Shown: positions 1 to 8,718, numbered from the stretch's first letter. The stretch: 42,642 nucleotides of DNA from Pseudomonas protegens (GCF_003732485.1 NZ_MOAK01000015.1:21093-63734); one strand, 5' to 3'. Numbers and translations: made by a program. Notes: generated from the sequence alone by a model not told the origin.

Positions 1-618
1 GCGCAACACATACTGGTGGGCAAAGGTCACGGGTGTGCCGTTGCCCTGGACATCCGGCACGATCTGCACCATCTGGCGCTTCACGCTGTCACCGCGATAA
101 CGGGTGATGTGGTTCCAGATCACCTCCAGCCCATTCTTGGGAATCGGAAACGGATAGGCCTTGGTGAAGTGCTCCAGGCCGTTACCGCCGGCAACCAGGG
201 TGGTGTTCAGGGCGTTCTTGCGGGCCGCCTCGACGATGCCCGGCGGTACGTTGGCGCTGCGGTGAGTGGGGTAGACGTTCATCCGGTAATCGGGGTAGCG
301 CTTGAACATCGCGACCTGGCCCGGGGTCAGGCGGCTTTTGTACTGCTCGACGTTCTGCGGGGTAATGCTGAACAGCGCTTGCTCGCCGCCATAGGGGTCG
401 GCGAGAAAACCGGCGCTGTCGAGCGCCCCGGCATTCTTCGCCAGGCCGCCGGTCCAGGCCGGGATCGTGCCGTCGGCATTGCCGGCGCGCTCGGCGCCCA
501 CCGGGGTCAGCGTGGTCTCGAGCTTGGCCGCCTCTTCGGGCGACACTGCGGCCATGGCCGACGTGCAAAGCAGCAGCGACAACGCACTGCCGTGAAAAAC
601 CGACTTCGAAATGTTCAT
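1..618 (-). CDS. DUF1329 family protein, C-terminal part missing (left edge)
   Basis: The reading frame runs from an ATG at 618 to the left edge with no stop, giving 206 codons. The start MNISKSVFHGSALSLLLC followed by SAMAA reads as a Sec signal peptide of about 23 residues, so the protein is exported. The block ADGTIPAWTGG near residue 50 is typical of DUF1329, a family of roughly 400-450 residues, so about half is present. DUF1329 genes commonly sit beside DUF1302 genes and RND-type exporters in loci for steroids, terpenes or other hydrophobic compounds. Here the DUF1302 gene ends 34 bp upstream on the same strand, so the two are probably co-transcribed. The biochemical role of the family is not established. 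Confidence 0.82.
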   Translation of the reverse strand, partial: MNISKSVFHGSALSLLLCTSAMAAVSPEEAAKLETTLTPVGAERAGNADGTIPAWTGGLAKNAGALDSAGFLADPYGGEQALFSITPQNVEQYKSRLTPGQVAMFKRYPDYRMNVYPTHRSANVPPGIVEAARKNALNTTLVAGGNGLEHFTKAYPFPIPKNGLEVIWNHITRYRGDSVKRQMVQIVPDVQGNGTPVTFAHQYVLR

Positions 619-652
619 CGCACCCTGTCCTGTTCGATTGCTGATTGCAGGT

Positions 653-2404
653 TCAAAAGCTCACGCCGAAGCTGAGGGCGACGAAGTCGCGATCAGTCGA
701 AGTGTTGTAGGAGCCACCGAAGAAATCGGTGTAGGAAAGACTCGCCGAGTAGGTATTGCGAAGGTCGGCGTCCAGGGCGAGGCTGATGGCCTTGCTGCCT
801 TGGTTGAAGTTGGGGCCGTAGCCTTGCACGTCATGGGACCAGGACAGGCTGGGCTTGAGGTTCACCCCGGCGATCACGTTCTGATAGTCGAGGATGGCGC
901 GGCCGCGATAACCCCAGGAGTTGGCGGTGTAGAAGCCCTTGTTGTTGCAGTTCTGCGGGTTGACCGGGTTGGCCATCAGCGCGCAATTGCGGTTATCGGG
1001 CAGTTCGCCGTTGCCGAAGATACTGTCCCGGCCGAAGCGCAAGGCGTTGCTGTTGATATCCCCCAGATGGTTGTAGCCGATCTCGGTAATCAGGCTCAGG
1101 CGCTCGGCGGCCCAGACCTGGTCGATGAAATGGGTGAGGGTGATTTGCGCCTGGGTCACGGGCTTGCGCACATACCCGTGGAAGCTTTCGCCTGGCACCG
1201 GCTGCGCAAAGCCGCTGGTGAAGATCGGCGCACCGAGATCGGCCGCCATCGGGCCGGCGAGCGCGGCAATGGTCACGTCGCTGCCGTTGAGTGACAGCGG
1301 CATGTTCGGCCGGTAGCTCAGTTCGCCGGAAACCGCAGTGGTGCCCAGGGTGGTGGCAAAGCTCAGGCCATAGAGGCGGATGTCTTCCGGGTACTCGATG
1401 AAGTACTCGGCGCTCGACGCCCTGGTCCCTGGCTTTACCGCGAAGGGGGCGGTGCCGACCGTACCGCCGAGAAAAGGCGCGCGGCTGTGGTAGTTCAGGG
1501 CATACAGGCCGAACTCGGTGTTGTTCAGCGCCTCGACCTGCCAGCGCAGGGCCATCCCGAACTGGCCACTGTTGCGCGCGTCGCGGTCGCCACCCCGGGT
1601 GAAGTGATACTGGCCATTGGGGTCCCAGGGGGGCGAGAACCCCATGCGGGTATTGCATCCATCGGCCATCACGTCGGAGCCGAAAAAGGTCCCGCAGTTG
1701 TCGACGACGGTCTGGTCCCATTCCAGTTGATAGAAAAATTCGGCAGAGAGGTTTTCGCTCAGCCCCTGGGACAGAAACAGCATGTTGACCGGAATCAGGC
1801 CTTCCTTGATTTCGGCTCCCGGGCGCCGGAAGGCAGCGACATCCGTCGGGTTGATCACGTTGATGCCATTGCCGATGAAGGTACTTTCCCCCCAACTGAC
1901 CACCTGTTTGCCCAGGCGCGCATTGCCGGGCTGATCGGCGATGAAATAGTTGTGATAGACAAAGGCGTCCAGCAGCTGCGCGCCCGAGGACTTGGCGGCT
2001 TCCTTGCGATGCTCATCGCTGATCTGCACATAGCGCCGGCTCTCGTCCTTGAGCTCGAAGTCGTACCAGTACTTGCCCCGCAGGAATACTCCGCTGTCGC
2101 CGTAGCTGAGCTGCAGGTCGTGTACGCCCTTGAAGATCTTCGAGAAGGTTTCGCCCTTGCGAAAGTTCAGCCGGCCGTCGTCGGAGGATTGGCTTGAGGC
2201 GTGCCCTGCGTTCCACGTGCCGATGAAGGCCCGGTCCGGGTTGCGCAGTGCCCAGCTGGCGCCAATGGACAACGAAGAATCGAATTGCCCCTGGATCTCG
2301 CCGATGTCGAAGGTAGCGGCCTGGCCAGGTGCGCTGATGCTCAGTGCAAGCAGCGTTGGCAGGCCCAGTAAGCGGAATGGATCAAGCTGGAATTGGTGCG
2401 CCAC
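653..2404 (-). CDS. DUF1302 family outer-membrane-type protein
   Basis: This 583-residue protein has a signal peptide (LLGLPTLLALSISAPGQAA) and a mature start of TFDIGEIQGQFDSSLSIG. That start, the length and the repeated amphipathic, aromatic-rich strands through to SFGVSF fit DUF1302. The terminal phenylalanine and strand pattern suggest an outer-membrane beta-barrel, possibly a channel for hydrophobic substrates; this is inferred. The start is GTG, preceded by GGGGAAG at a workable distance, and no ATG lies upstream in frame. It leads a probable two-gene unit with the DUF1329 gene and is divergent from a LysR regulator that may control it. Confidence 0.85.
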   Translation of the reverse strand: MAHQFQLDPFRLLGLPTLLALSISAPGQAATFDIGEIQGQFDSSLSIGASWALRNPDRAFIGTWNAGHASSQSSDDGRLNFRKGETFSKIFKGVHDLQLSYGDSGVFLRGKYWYDFELKDESRRYVQISDEHRKEAAKSSGAQLLDAFVYHNYFIADQPGNARLGKQVVSWGESTFIGNGINVINPTDVAAFRRPGAEIKEGLIPVNMLFLSQGLSENLSAEFFYQLEWDQTVVDNCGTFFGSDVMADGCNTRMGFSPPWDPNGQYHFTRGGDRDARNSGQFGMALRWQVEALNNTEFGLYALNYHSRAPFLGGTVGTAPFAVKPGTRASSAEYFIEYPEDIRLYGLSFATTLGTTAVSGELSYRPNMPLSLNGSDVTIAALAGPMAADLGAPIFTSGFAQPVPGESFHGYVRKPVTQAQITLTHFIDQVWAAERLSLITEIGYNHLGDINSNALRFGRDSIFGNGELPDNRNCALMANPVNPQNCNNKGFYTANSWGYRGRAILDYQNVIAGVNLKPSLSWSHDVQGYGPNFNQGSKAISLALDADLRNTYSASLSYTDFFGGSYNTSTDRDFVALSFGVSF

Positions 2405-2530
2405 AGAACTTCCCCATCGTTTTTTTTATTGGAGGCAGTACGTGTTGTCTGCCGGGCGATGCTGGTGGTGGAGAATCTTCTGGGAGCGTGTTAAGAGTGT
2501 CCAATGCAAAGATAGGGCTGGATTAATGCA
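2405..2530. promoter_or_regulatory. Divergent promoter region, DUF1302 unit / LysR gene
   Basis: These 126 bp separate two divergent starts and must carry both promoters. A T-run lies near 2420-2427. LysR proteins usually bind such shared regions at a T-N11-A core, but I could not pick one convincing site. Confidence 0.45.
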
Positions 2531-3487
2531 GTGAACGACTTAATCGATCTGAAACGTGTGCGCCATCTGGTCTATCTGAGCGAGGAACTGCATTTTTCCC
2601 GCGCTGCGGCTCGGGCCAACCTGTCGCAGACGGCGTTCAGCCGCAGCATCCAGTCGCTGGAAGCGGACCTGGGCGTTCGGCTCTTCGATCGTGATACGCG
2701 CACGGTGATGCTCACCGCTGCCGGGCAGCAGTTGATCGGGCGTGCTCATGAGCTGCTCGGTTGCGCCAGGAAGCTGGTGGCGCAAGCCATTGATATTGCC
2801 GGAGCCGAAGGTGGGGAACTGCGCCTGGGCATCAACCCGATGGCGGCCACGCTCAACACCGTCGATATTCTCATCAGGTTGCGCAAACAGGTCCCCAGGC
2901 TGGTGCTCAATGTCCAGGTCGGGTACTGGAATCAGTTGTGCCACCTGCTGGAAACCGAGCAACTGGATTTCGTGGTCGCCAGCCTCAAGTCGGGCGAGGA
3001 AATCGACCCGCGCTTTTCCGTGACCCATCTGCCGCCTCAGCCGGCCTCGGTGTTCTGTCGCCGCGATCACCCGCTGGCCCGCCAGGCAGGCCCGATTGCC
3101 CGTGCCCAGATCCTCGACTACCAGTGGAGTGGCGTTTCGCCGTCCAACGAAGCTTCGCTGTATGCCCTGTTCGATCTGGCACCTGGCACCTTGCTGCCCT
3201 GGACCCTGAGCTCCAACGATCTGAACCTGTTGCGCGAAACCACCCTGAGCAGCGACTCGTTGCTCCTGACCTGGCGCTCGTGGCTCGACCAGGACCTGCA
3301 CAACGGGCTGCTGGTGGACCTGGCACCGTTCATACAGCCGCCCTGGCCGGCGGATGTGCTGACCATCCGCTACGCCGTGGTGACCCATGCCGGACGCACG
3401 CTTTCACCGATTGCCCAGCAAGCCGTGGACATGATCGTCAGCGAAGCCCCGGGGAGTGCCGGGCTGTCGACATTCCCGGGTGCTTGA
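2531..3487 (+). CDS. LysR-family transcriptional regulator
   Basis: This 318-residue protein has the normal LysR layout. A winged helix-turn-helix occupies about residues 8-66 (LVYLSEELHFSRAAARANLS, then FSRSIQSLEADLG and RLFDRDTR), followed by a linker helix and a periplasmic-binding-like effector domain from about residue 92 (ELRLGINPMAATLN onward). The GTG start gives the usual LysR N-terminus, in which the recognition region begins within ten residues. Shine-Dalgarno support is weak. Divergence from the DUF1302/DUF1329 unit suggests it regulates that unit. The effector is unknown. Confidence 0.88.
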   Translation: MNDLIDLKRVRHLVYLSEELHFSRAAARANLSQTAFSRSIQSLEADLGVRLFDRDTRTVMLTAAGQQLIGRAHELLGCARKLVAQAIDIAGAEGGELRLGINPMAATLNTVDILIRLRKQVPRLVLNVQVGYWNQLCHLLETEQLDFVVASLKSGEEIDPRFSVTHLPPQPASVFCRRDHPLARQAGPIARAQILDYQWSGVSPSNEASLYALFDLAPGTLLPWTLSSNDLNLLRETTLSSDSLLLTWRSWLDQDLHNGLLVDLAPFIQPPWPADVLTIRYAVVTHAGRTLSPIAQQAVDMIVSEAPGSAGLSTFPGA

Positions 3488-3524
3488 ACCGCGGGTGCCG
3501 GGGGGGCTCAACCGGCCGCCGCAA

Positions 3525-3666
3525 AGGTCTGTACGAAAACTCGCCGAGCAAAGATCAGGCGGGGCAAAAGCAGGCGAGGAAGCCGAGTCCAGTGGCCTGA
3601 ATGAGCATACCGAGCCTGTCTTCAACGCAGTCTGATCGAAGCGCAGGTAGTTTTCGTACAGAGCCT
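3525..3666. mobile_element. Transposase-less element with inverted ends (MITE or IS remnant)
   Basis: The left end at 3525-3541 (AGGTCTGTACGAAAACT) is matched in inverted orientation at 3649-3666, which reads AGGCTCTGTACGAAAACT on the other strand. The 14 bases TCTGTACGAAAACT are identical in both. The 142-bp segment holds no convincing gene. This is the structure of a miniature inverted-repeat element or of two fused insertion-sequence ends. The TCTGTACGAAAA ends recall IS5-type elements, but that is from memory only. Direct target duplication is unclear: flanking AAA and TAA differ by one base. The right end covers the stop codon of the AraC-type gene. Confidence 0.7.
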
Positions 3667-4684
3667 AAGGTTGCGCCAGGTGCCTTTGGCGACATGCGCT
3701 GGGGCTCTGGCCGAACCAGCGGTAACAGGCGCGGGTCAGCGAGCTGGGGTCGCCGTAGCCCAACAGGAACGCCACTTCGGTCAGGGCAATCTGCGGGTGG
3801 GGCAGCAGCGACTCAAGGCGCTTGCGGCGCAAGTCATCGATGATTTCCTCCACGCGCAAGCCTTGGGCAAGCAGGCGGCGCTGGAGCATATGCCGGGGCA
3901 TGCCCAGTTGTCCGGCCAGGACCGGCAGCGTGCAGTTGCCCGTCACCAGCAGGCGTTCCACCAGTATTTCCACCTGGCGCCCCAGGTCCAGGGGGTGGCT
4001 CTGGATCAGGCGGCGGACAATGCGCTCGGTGGTCTCAAGCATTGCCGGGCTGGCGCTGGCCAGCGGGGTACTGAGCAAGCTGGCGGGAAAGAGCAGGGCG
4101 TTTTCAGCCTGGTTGATGCGTACCCGGCAGCCATACAGGGCGCGATAGGCCTTGGCGTCGAGGGGGCTGTCATGCCTGAAATTGATTTGCCATTGCTTGC
4201 CGGTGTGGTGGGTAACCCGGCGCAGGAAAGCCAGGGCAAGGCCATGGACCAGCTCGCTCAATTGCCGGTCGCCCAGCCTGCTTACACTCAGGTCATGCTG
4301 CAGGTGCCAGGCGGCATATTGGCCCTCGACGCTCAGGCGCAGGTTCAGCCCGGGGGAGTGGTAGGGCATGTAGCGAGCGACCCGTTCCAGGGCATCGGCC
4401 AGGTCGCTGGCGTGGAGCACGATGAGGGCCAGCGGCCCGAGGATGGAGACGTCCTGCAGGTTCGCCAGGCGAGCGCCGAAATCCGCCAGCGACAAGGTCT
4501 GCGAGGTGATCTCCAGCAACTGCGCGACCTTCTCCAGGGGCAGGCTGAAGTGGGCGTCGTCGAGCTGGGCCTGGGTCATTCCGACACGGGCCAGCAGGGC
4601 CTGGGCGTCACCGCCATGCTCGCTGACCAGTCGGGTGAAGCCGGTCAGGGCAGGGGCCCTGACAAACAAGGGGGGACGGTTCAT
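3665..4684 (-). CDS. AraC-family regulator with arabinose-binding-like N-terminal domain
   Basis: From the ATG at 4684 the protein is 339 residues. The N-terminal two thirds (ALTGFTRLVSEHGGDAQALL, then LGPLALIVLHASDLADAL) match the OruR/ArgR-like AraC subfamily with an Arabinose_bd domain. The C-terminal 90 residues hold two helix-turn-helices (LPVLAGQLGMPRHMLQRRL and LTEVAFLLGYGDPSSLTRAC). A longer start at 4723 would add 13 residues, but the shorter one gives the family N-terminus MNRPPLFVR. It is divergent from an acyl-CoA ligase, the usual setting for such regulators in Pseudomonas, with 103 bp between the starts. Its TAG stop lies inside the right end of the mobile-element remnant, so the last codons may have been altered by that insertion. 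Confidence 0.87.
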   Translation of the reverse strand: MNRPPLFVRAPALTGFTRLVSEHGGDAQALLARVGMTQAQLDDAHFSLPLEKVAQLLEITSQTLSLADFGARLANLQDVSILGPLALIVLHASDLADALERVARYMPYHSPGLNLRLSVEGQYAAWHLQHDLSVSRLGDRQLSELVHGLALAFLRRVTHHTGKQWQINFRHDSPLDAKAYRALYGCRVRINQAENALLFPASLLSTPLASASPAMLETTERIVRRLIQSHPLDLGRQVEILVERLLVTGNCTLPVLAGQLGMPRHMLQRRLLAQGLRVEEIIDDLRRKRLESLLPHPQIALTEVAFLLGYGDPSSLTRACYRWFGQSPSACRQRHLAQP

Positions 4685-4787
4685 TTTGTTCCCGAATGCC
4701 AAATTCTTGTTATCAAATGCCAAGTAACCTAATTCGCCTCATGCCAGCATCTCAAGTCAAGAAAATTCATGATTGGAGGTCTTGGAA
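4685..4787. promoter_or_regulatory. Divergent promoter region, AraC regulator / acyl-CoA ligase
   Basis: This is a 103-bp AT-richer spacer between divergent starts. GGAGGT at 4775-4780 lies 7 bases before the ATG at 4788 and decides the ligase start against the upstream TTG at 4773. No operator could be assigned with confidence. Confidence 0.5.
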
Positions 4788-6683
4788 ATGCTTTGCGACT
4801 ATCAGGACGTTCTGCAGATCGAGGCGGGTCCTCAGCCCTTTGCCGATATCAACAACACCTATGCGTTGATCGAACGCAGCGCGAGCCAATGGCCACAGGC
4901 CCCGGCACTGAGCTTCTTTCTGCGGGTCGAGGATCATGCGCGGCCGGTGCGCTGGACATACGCCCAACTGCTGGCGGACATCACTCGCGCAGCCAACCTG
5001 TTCGAGCGCTTGGGGGTACGGCGGGGCGACGTGGTTGCGCTGATCCTGCCGAACTTGCCGCAAACCCATATCGCCATGTGGGGTGCGCAGACCGCGGGTA
5101 TCGCCTTTGCGGTCAACGTCTTGCTGGACGGCACGCAGATGGCCGAGCTGCTGGCGACGGCCAAGGTCCGCTGGATAGTCACGGTAGGCCCCGAGCCGGA
5201 TGCGCAGATCTGGCAGCGGGTCGAGGGCGCGATTGCCCGCTTGCCCGGCCTGCAAGGCGTATTGGCTGTCGACCCGATGCGGCACCTGCCGGGCCATGGG
5301 CAGAGCGCGCCGCTGCCTGCTGAAGTGGCCGGGGTGCCGGTCCTGGATTTCTTCGCCGAACTGGCCCTCGAGTCAGGCGAGCGCCTGCGGTTTGCCCCGC
5401 CGGGCCTGAACGACGTGGCAGCCTACTATTGCACCGGCGGCACCACCGGCTTGCCGAAAATTGCCCGTCACAGCCAGCGCAATGAAGTGATCTTCTGCGG
5501 GCAACTGGATACGGTGATCGGCGCGCCGGTCCTGCGGCCAGGACGCACCGTGCTGACCGCGTTGCCGCTGTTTCACGTCAATGCGCTGATCGGTTGTGGC
5601 CTGGCGGTATTTGCCCAGGGCGGTCATGTGCTGCTGGCACCACCGGCGGGGTTTCGCACATCGGGATTCATGCCGCGGTTCTGGGAGATAGTCGAAACCC
5701 ATCAGGTCAGCAGCTATTCAGCTGTGCCCACGGTCTACGCCGGCCTGTTGCAGGTGCCCTGCGCGGGGCATGACACAAGCTCGCTGACGGTGGCGATCTG
5801 CGGCGCGGCGCCGATGCCCAGGGACTTGCTGCGCAAGTTCGAGCAACAGACAGGCCAGCGCATTCTCGAGGGCTATGGCTTGACCGAGGGCACTTGCGCG
5901 TCGTCGGTCAATCCGGCGCGCGGTGAGTCGCGCATTGGCTCAGTCGGCCTGCGCCTACCCTGGCAGGACATGCGGGTGATGATCCTCGATGAGCGAGGTG
6001 CCTGGTTGCGTGATGCGCAAGTCGATGAGGTGGGGGCGATCTGCATCAGCGGTCCCAATGTCTTCATCGGCTATCTGGACAGCGCCCATGATCAGGGAGC
6101 GTGGTTCGATACTGTCGCCCTCGACGGTGTGTCCGAGCAGCGCTGGTTCAACACCGGGGACCTTGGGCGCTGCGATGCCGAAGGTTACTTCTGGCTCACC
6201 GGGCGCAAGAAGGAACTGATCATCCGCGGGGGGCACAACATTGAGCCCAAATACATCGAGGAGGTGCTGGCCACGCACCCCGATGTGGCGTTGTGTGCAG
6301 CAGTGGGCCGGCCCGACGCGCATGCCGGGGAAGTACCGGTGGCCTATGTGCAGGTGCGCGCCGGGAGTGCCATCAGCAGCGCCCAGTTGCTGGACTACGC
6401 GACGCGGCATATCAGCGAGCGCGCAGCGGTGCCCAAGGCGATCATCCTGGCCGACGCGTTACCCGTCACCGGAGTGGGCAAGATTTTCAAGCCCGCGCTG
6501 GTCATGGCTGAAATCGAGACAGTCATACGCCAGGAAGCCGCCTTGCTGGCCATCGAGCTGCAAGAGGTGAGGGTGGTGCAGAGCGCCAGGCAAGGCCTGG
6601 TGGCGAGCTATCGCTGCACAGATGAAACCTCGCGACTGGCCGAGGCTCTGAGCCGCTACACCTTTGTCAGTGAGCGAAGCTGA
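4788..6683 (+). CDS. Acyl-CoA synthetase (AMP-forming ligase)
   Basis: This 631-residue protein is an ANL-superfamily adenylating enzyme that should join a carboxylic acid to coenzyme A via an acyl-AMP. Visible motifs are the P-loop-like YYCTGGTTGLPK near residue 210, GYGLTEGT, the ATP-binding NTGDLG and the hinge/catalytic region GRKKELIIRGGHNIEP. A C-terminal extension of about 50 residues follows the usual end of the fold. The acyl substrate cannot be read from sequence. With DUF1302/DUF1329 genes nearby, a hydrophobic or aromatic acid is a reasonable guess. It is probably controlled by the divergent AraC protein. A longer frame from TTG at 4773 is less likely because of the strong GGAGGT. 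Confidence 0.86.
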   Translation: MLCDYQDVLQIEAGPQPFADINNTYALIERSASQWPQAPALSFFLRVEDHARPVRWTYAQLLADITRAANLFERLGVRRGDVVALILPNLPQTHIAMWGAQTAGIAFAVNVLLDGTQMAELLATAKVRWIVTVGPEPDAQIWQRVEGAIARLPGLQGVLAVDPMRHLPGHGQSAPLPAEVAGVPVLDFFAELALESGERLRFAPPGLNDVAAYYCTGGTTGLPKIARHSQRNEVIFCGQLDTVIGAPVLRPGRTVLTALPLFHVNALIGCGLAVFAQGGHVLLAPPAGFRTSGFMPRFWEIVETHQVSSYSAVPTVYAGLLQVPCAGHDTSSLTVAICGAAPMPRDLLRKFEQQTGQRILEGYGLTEGTCASSVNPARGESRIGSVGLRLPWQDMRVMILDERGAWLRDAQVDEVGAICISGPNVFIGYLDSAHDQGAWFDTVALDGVSEQRWFNTGDLGRCDAEGYFWLTGRKKELIIRGGHNIEPKYIEEVLATHPDVALCAAVGRPDAHAGEVPVAYVQVRAGSAISSAQLLDYATRHISERAAVPKAIILADALPVTGVGKIFKPALVMAEIETVIRQEAALLAIELQEVRVVQSARQGLVASYRCTDETSRLAEALSRYTFVSERS

Positions 6684-6771
6684 GCCTGGGCTCCAGGCCG
6701 CGGGCCCGAGTGCTTGCGATGCAGCGCCGGTGTTGTGAAGTTGCACGCTTCGCATGCTCGCGCGCTGCCTC

Positions 6772-6835
6772 GCTTTTTCTTATCCAGCGAGCACATTTTT
6801 AATATTTTTCCTTCGCAGGCGTCTGTCGCACCATC
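6772..6835 (+). promoter_or_regulatory. Shared promoter/operator architecture, copy 1 (monooxygenase unit)
   Basis: Three blocks lie in fixed order: GCTTTTTC at 6772-6779, TTTTTAATATTTTTCCT at 6796-6812 and CGCACCATC at 6827-6835. The same blocks with exactly the same spacing occur at 10665-10728 before the next unit; about 45 of 64 bases match without a gap. The last block ends 86 bases before the monooxygenase ATG. The AT-rich centre could hold a -10 element. The factor that binds is unknown. Confidence 0.65.
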
Positions 6836-6921
6836 TGTGGCATCCGACTTACCCCCGGGTTCTGAACAGCGTGCGCCCAGCCTTCCGGCCGGCGCCATTC
6901 GTCTCGCAGAAGGACACAGAC

Positions 6922-8238
6922 ATGACCGTAGAACAACCCATACAAGTGGACACCCTGGTGGTGGGCGCAGGCCAGGCCGGCGTGGCCATGAGCGAGCACC
7001 TGAGCAAGCTCGGGGTGCCGCACCTGGTGCTGGAGCGCAGCCGGGTGGCCGAGGCCTGGCGCACCGGGCGCTGGGATTCCCTGGTGGCCAACGGGCCGGC
7101 CTGGCACGACCGCTTTCCCGGGATGGAATTCGATGTCGCCGCCGATGCCTTCCCGGCCAAGGACCAGGTGGCGGACTATTTCGAAGCCTATGCGCGCAAG
7201 TTCAATGCGCCGATCCGCACCGGCGTGGAAGTGCGCAAGGTACTGCGCAATGTCGGCCGCCCGGGCTTCACCGTGGAAACCTCCGAGGGGCTGATCCAGG
7301 CCCAACGGGTGGTGGCCGCCACCGGGCCGTTCCAGCGTCCGGTGATCCCGCCGATTGCCCCGGCCAATGACCGGCTGACGCAGATCCACTCCGCCGAATA
7401 CCGCAACCCGCAGCAACTGCCCGAGGGCGCGGTGCTGGTGGTGGGCGCGGGGTCGTCCGGGGTGCAGATCGCCGATGAGCTGCAGCGCGCGGGGCGCCGG
7501 GTCTACCTGTCGGTGGGGGCCCACGACCGGCCGCCGCGCTCCTATCGCAACCGGGATTTCTGCTGGTGGCTCGGGGTGCTGGGAGAGTGGGACGCCGAGA
7601 TCGCCAAGCCGGGGCGCGAGCACGTGACCATTGCCGTCAGCGGCGCCCGCGGCGGCCAGACCATCGACTTCCGCGCCCTGGCGCACCAGGGCATCACCCT
7701 GGTGGGGCTGACCAAGGCCTTTGCCGGCGAGCACGTGACCTTCCAGGCCGACCTGCTGGACAACCTGGCCCGGGGCGACGAGAACTACCTGGCATTGCTG
7801 GACGCGGCGGATGCCTACATCGCCCGCAACGGCCTCGACCTGCCCCTGGAGCCCGAAGCCCGCCGGCGCCTGCCGGACCCGGACTGCGTCAAGCAGCCGA
7901 TTCTCGAACTCGACCTGCAACAGGCCGGCATCACCTCGATCATCTGGGCCACCGGCTACGCCGTGGACTTTTCCTGGCTGCAGGTCGACACCTTCAGCGA
8001 ACAGGGCAAGCCCCTGCACCAGCGCGGCGTGTCCCGCGAGCCGGGGGTCTACTTCCTCGGCCTGCCCTGGCTGTCGCGCCGTGGCTCGTCGTTTATCTGG
8101 GGGGTGTGGCACGACGCCAAGCATGTCGCCGACCACATCGCCACCCAGCGCAAGTACCAGGCCTACAGCGATGCCCGGCCGCCGGCGGCTACCGCCGAAG
8201 CACCGGCCCTCAACCTCAGCCCCGTGGGAGCCCACTGA
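6922..8238 (+). CDS. Flavin-containing monooxygenase (FAD/NADPH)
   Basis: This 438-residue protein has two Rossmann fingerprints: GAGQAG at residues 15-20 for FAD and GAGSSG at about 175-180 for NADPH. Between them lies the ATGPFQRP segment typical of class-B flavin monooxygenases. Such enzymes hydroxylate nitrogen or sulfur atoms or insert oxygen beside a carbonyl; the substrate is not evident. The ATG at 6922 follows AGAAGGA at a good distance. A longer frame from 6754 would read through the promoter block and is rejected. It is the first gene of a four-gene unit, and its TGA overlaps the next ATG. It probably performs the oxidative opening step of the pathway; this is inferred. Confidence 0.85.
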   Translation: MTVEQPIQVDTLVVGAGQAGVAMSEHLSKLGVPHLVLERSRVAEAWRTGRWDSLVANGPAWHDRFPGMEFDVAADAFPAKDQVADYFEAYARKFNAPIRTGVEVRKVLRNVGRPGFTVETSEGLIQAQRVVAATGPFQRPVIPPIAPANDRLTQIHSAEYRNPQQLPEGAVLVVGAGSSGVQIADELQRAGRRVYLSVGAHDRPPRSYRNRDFCWWLGVLGEWDAEIAKPGREHVTIAVSGARGGQTIDFRALAHQGITLVGLTKAFAGEHVTFQADLLDNLARGDENYLALLDAADAYIARNGLDLPLEPEARRRLPDPDCVKQPILELDLQQAGITSIIWATGYAVDFSWLQVDTFSEQGKPLHQRGVSREPGVYFLGLPWLSRRGSSFIWGVWHDAKHVADHIATQRKYQAYSDARPPAATAEAPALNLSPVGAH

Positions 8239-8648
8239 TGCCTACTCATACTCGCATCCGCATGTTCAACACCAAGGACACCTACCCCAACCAGTCCCTG
8301 GACAACGACCTGTGCCAGGCCGTGCGCGCCGGCAACACGGTGTATGTGCGCGGCCAGGTCGGCACCGACTTCGACGGCCGGCTGGTCGGCCTCGGCGACC
8401 CGCGGGCCCAGGCCGAGCAGGCGATGAAAAACGTCAAGCAACTGCTGGAAGAGGCCGGCAGCGATCTGAGCCACATCGTCAAGACCACCACCTACCTCAC
8501 CGACCCGCGCTATCGCGAGCCGGTGTACCAGGAGGTGGGCAAGTGGCTCAAGGGGGTGTTCCCGATCTCCACCGGGCTGGTGGTCTCGGCCCTCGGCCAG
8601 CCGCAGTGGCTGATGGAGATCGACGTGATCGCGGTGATCCCCGAGTGA
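8238..8648 (+). CDS. Rid (YjgF/YER057c/UK114) family protein lacking the catalytic Arg
   Basis: This 136-residue protein has the Rid fold pattern: NTVYVRGQVGTDFDGRLVG, then AEQAMKNVKQLLEEAGSDLSHIVKTTTYLTD and a C-terminal EIDVIAVIP. Archetypal RidA deaminates enamines and imines using the arginine of its PARS motif (Arg105 in E. coli). Here the matching position reads PIST, so that arginine is absent, as in the Rid4-7 type subgroups. Those are not active as enamine deaminases in the usual assay and often sit in catabolic operons. It starts by TGATG overlap with the monooxygenase stop, which points to translational coupling. A role on a reactive intermediate made by the monooxygenase is inferred. 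Confidence 0.86.
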   Translation: MPTHTRIRMFNTKDTYPNQSLDNDLCQAVRAGNTVYVRGQVGTDFDGRLVGLGDPRAQAEQAMKNVKQLLEEAGSDLSHIVKTTTYLTDPRYREPVYQEVGKWLKGVFPISTGLVVSALGQPQWLMEIDVIAVIPE

Positions 8649-8718
8649 GGGGGTTGCCGAAGGTTCCGGCGGCCTTGTGCCGCGCTTGCCACAAGGCCCT
8701 GTGGGCCAGGGAGTTTGC

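Noticed and set aside
6684..6698. Hairpin GCCTGG-GCT-CCAGGC right after the acyl-CoA ligase stop
   Set aside because: The stem is only 6 bp and no T-run follows, so it is too weak to call a terminator.
6772..6835. Sigma-54 promoter in the shared 64-bp region
   Set aside because: No GG...GC pair with the -24/-12 spacing of sigma-54 promoters is present. CGCACCATC does not fit the consensus.
7566..8648. A 360-codon frame covering the Rid gene
   Set aside because: Its first 224 codons overlap the monooxygenase in another frame and give Arg/Pro/Gly-rich nonsense. The real gene starts at the ATG at 8238.
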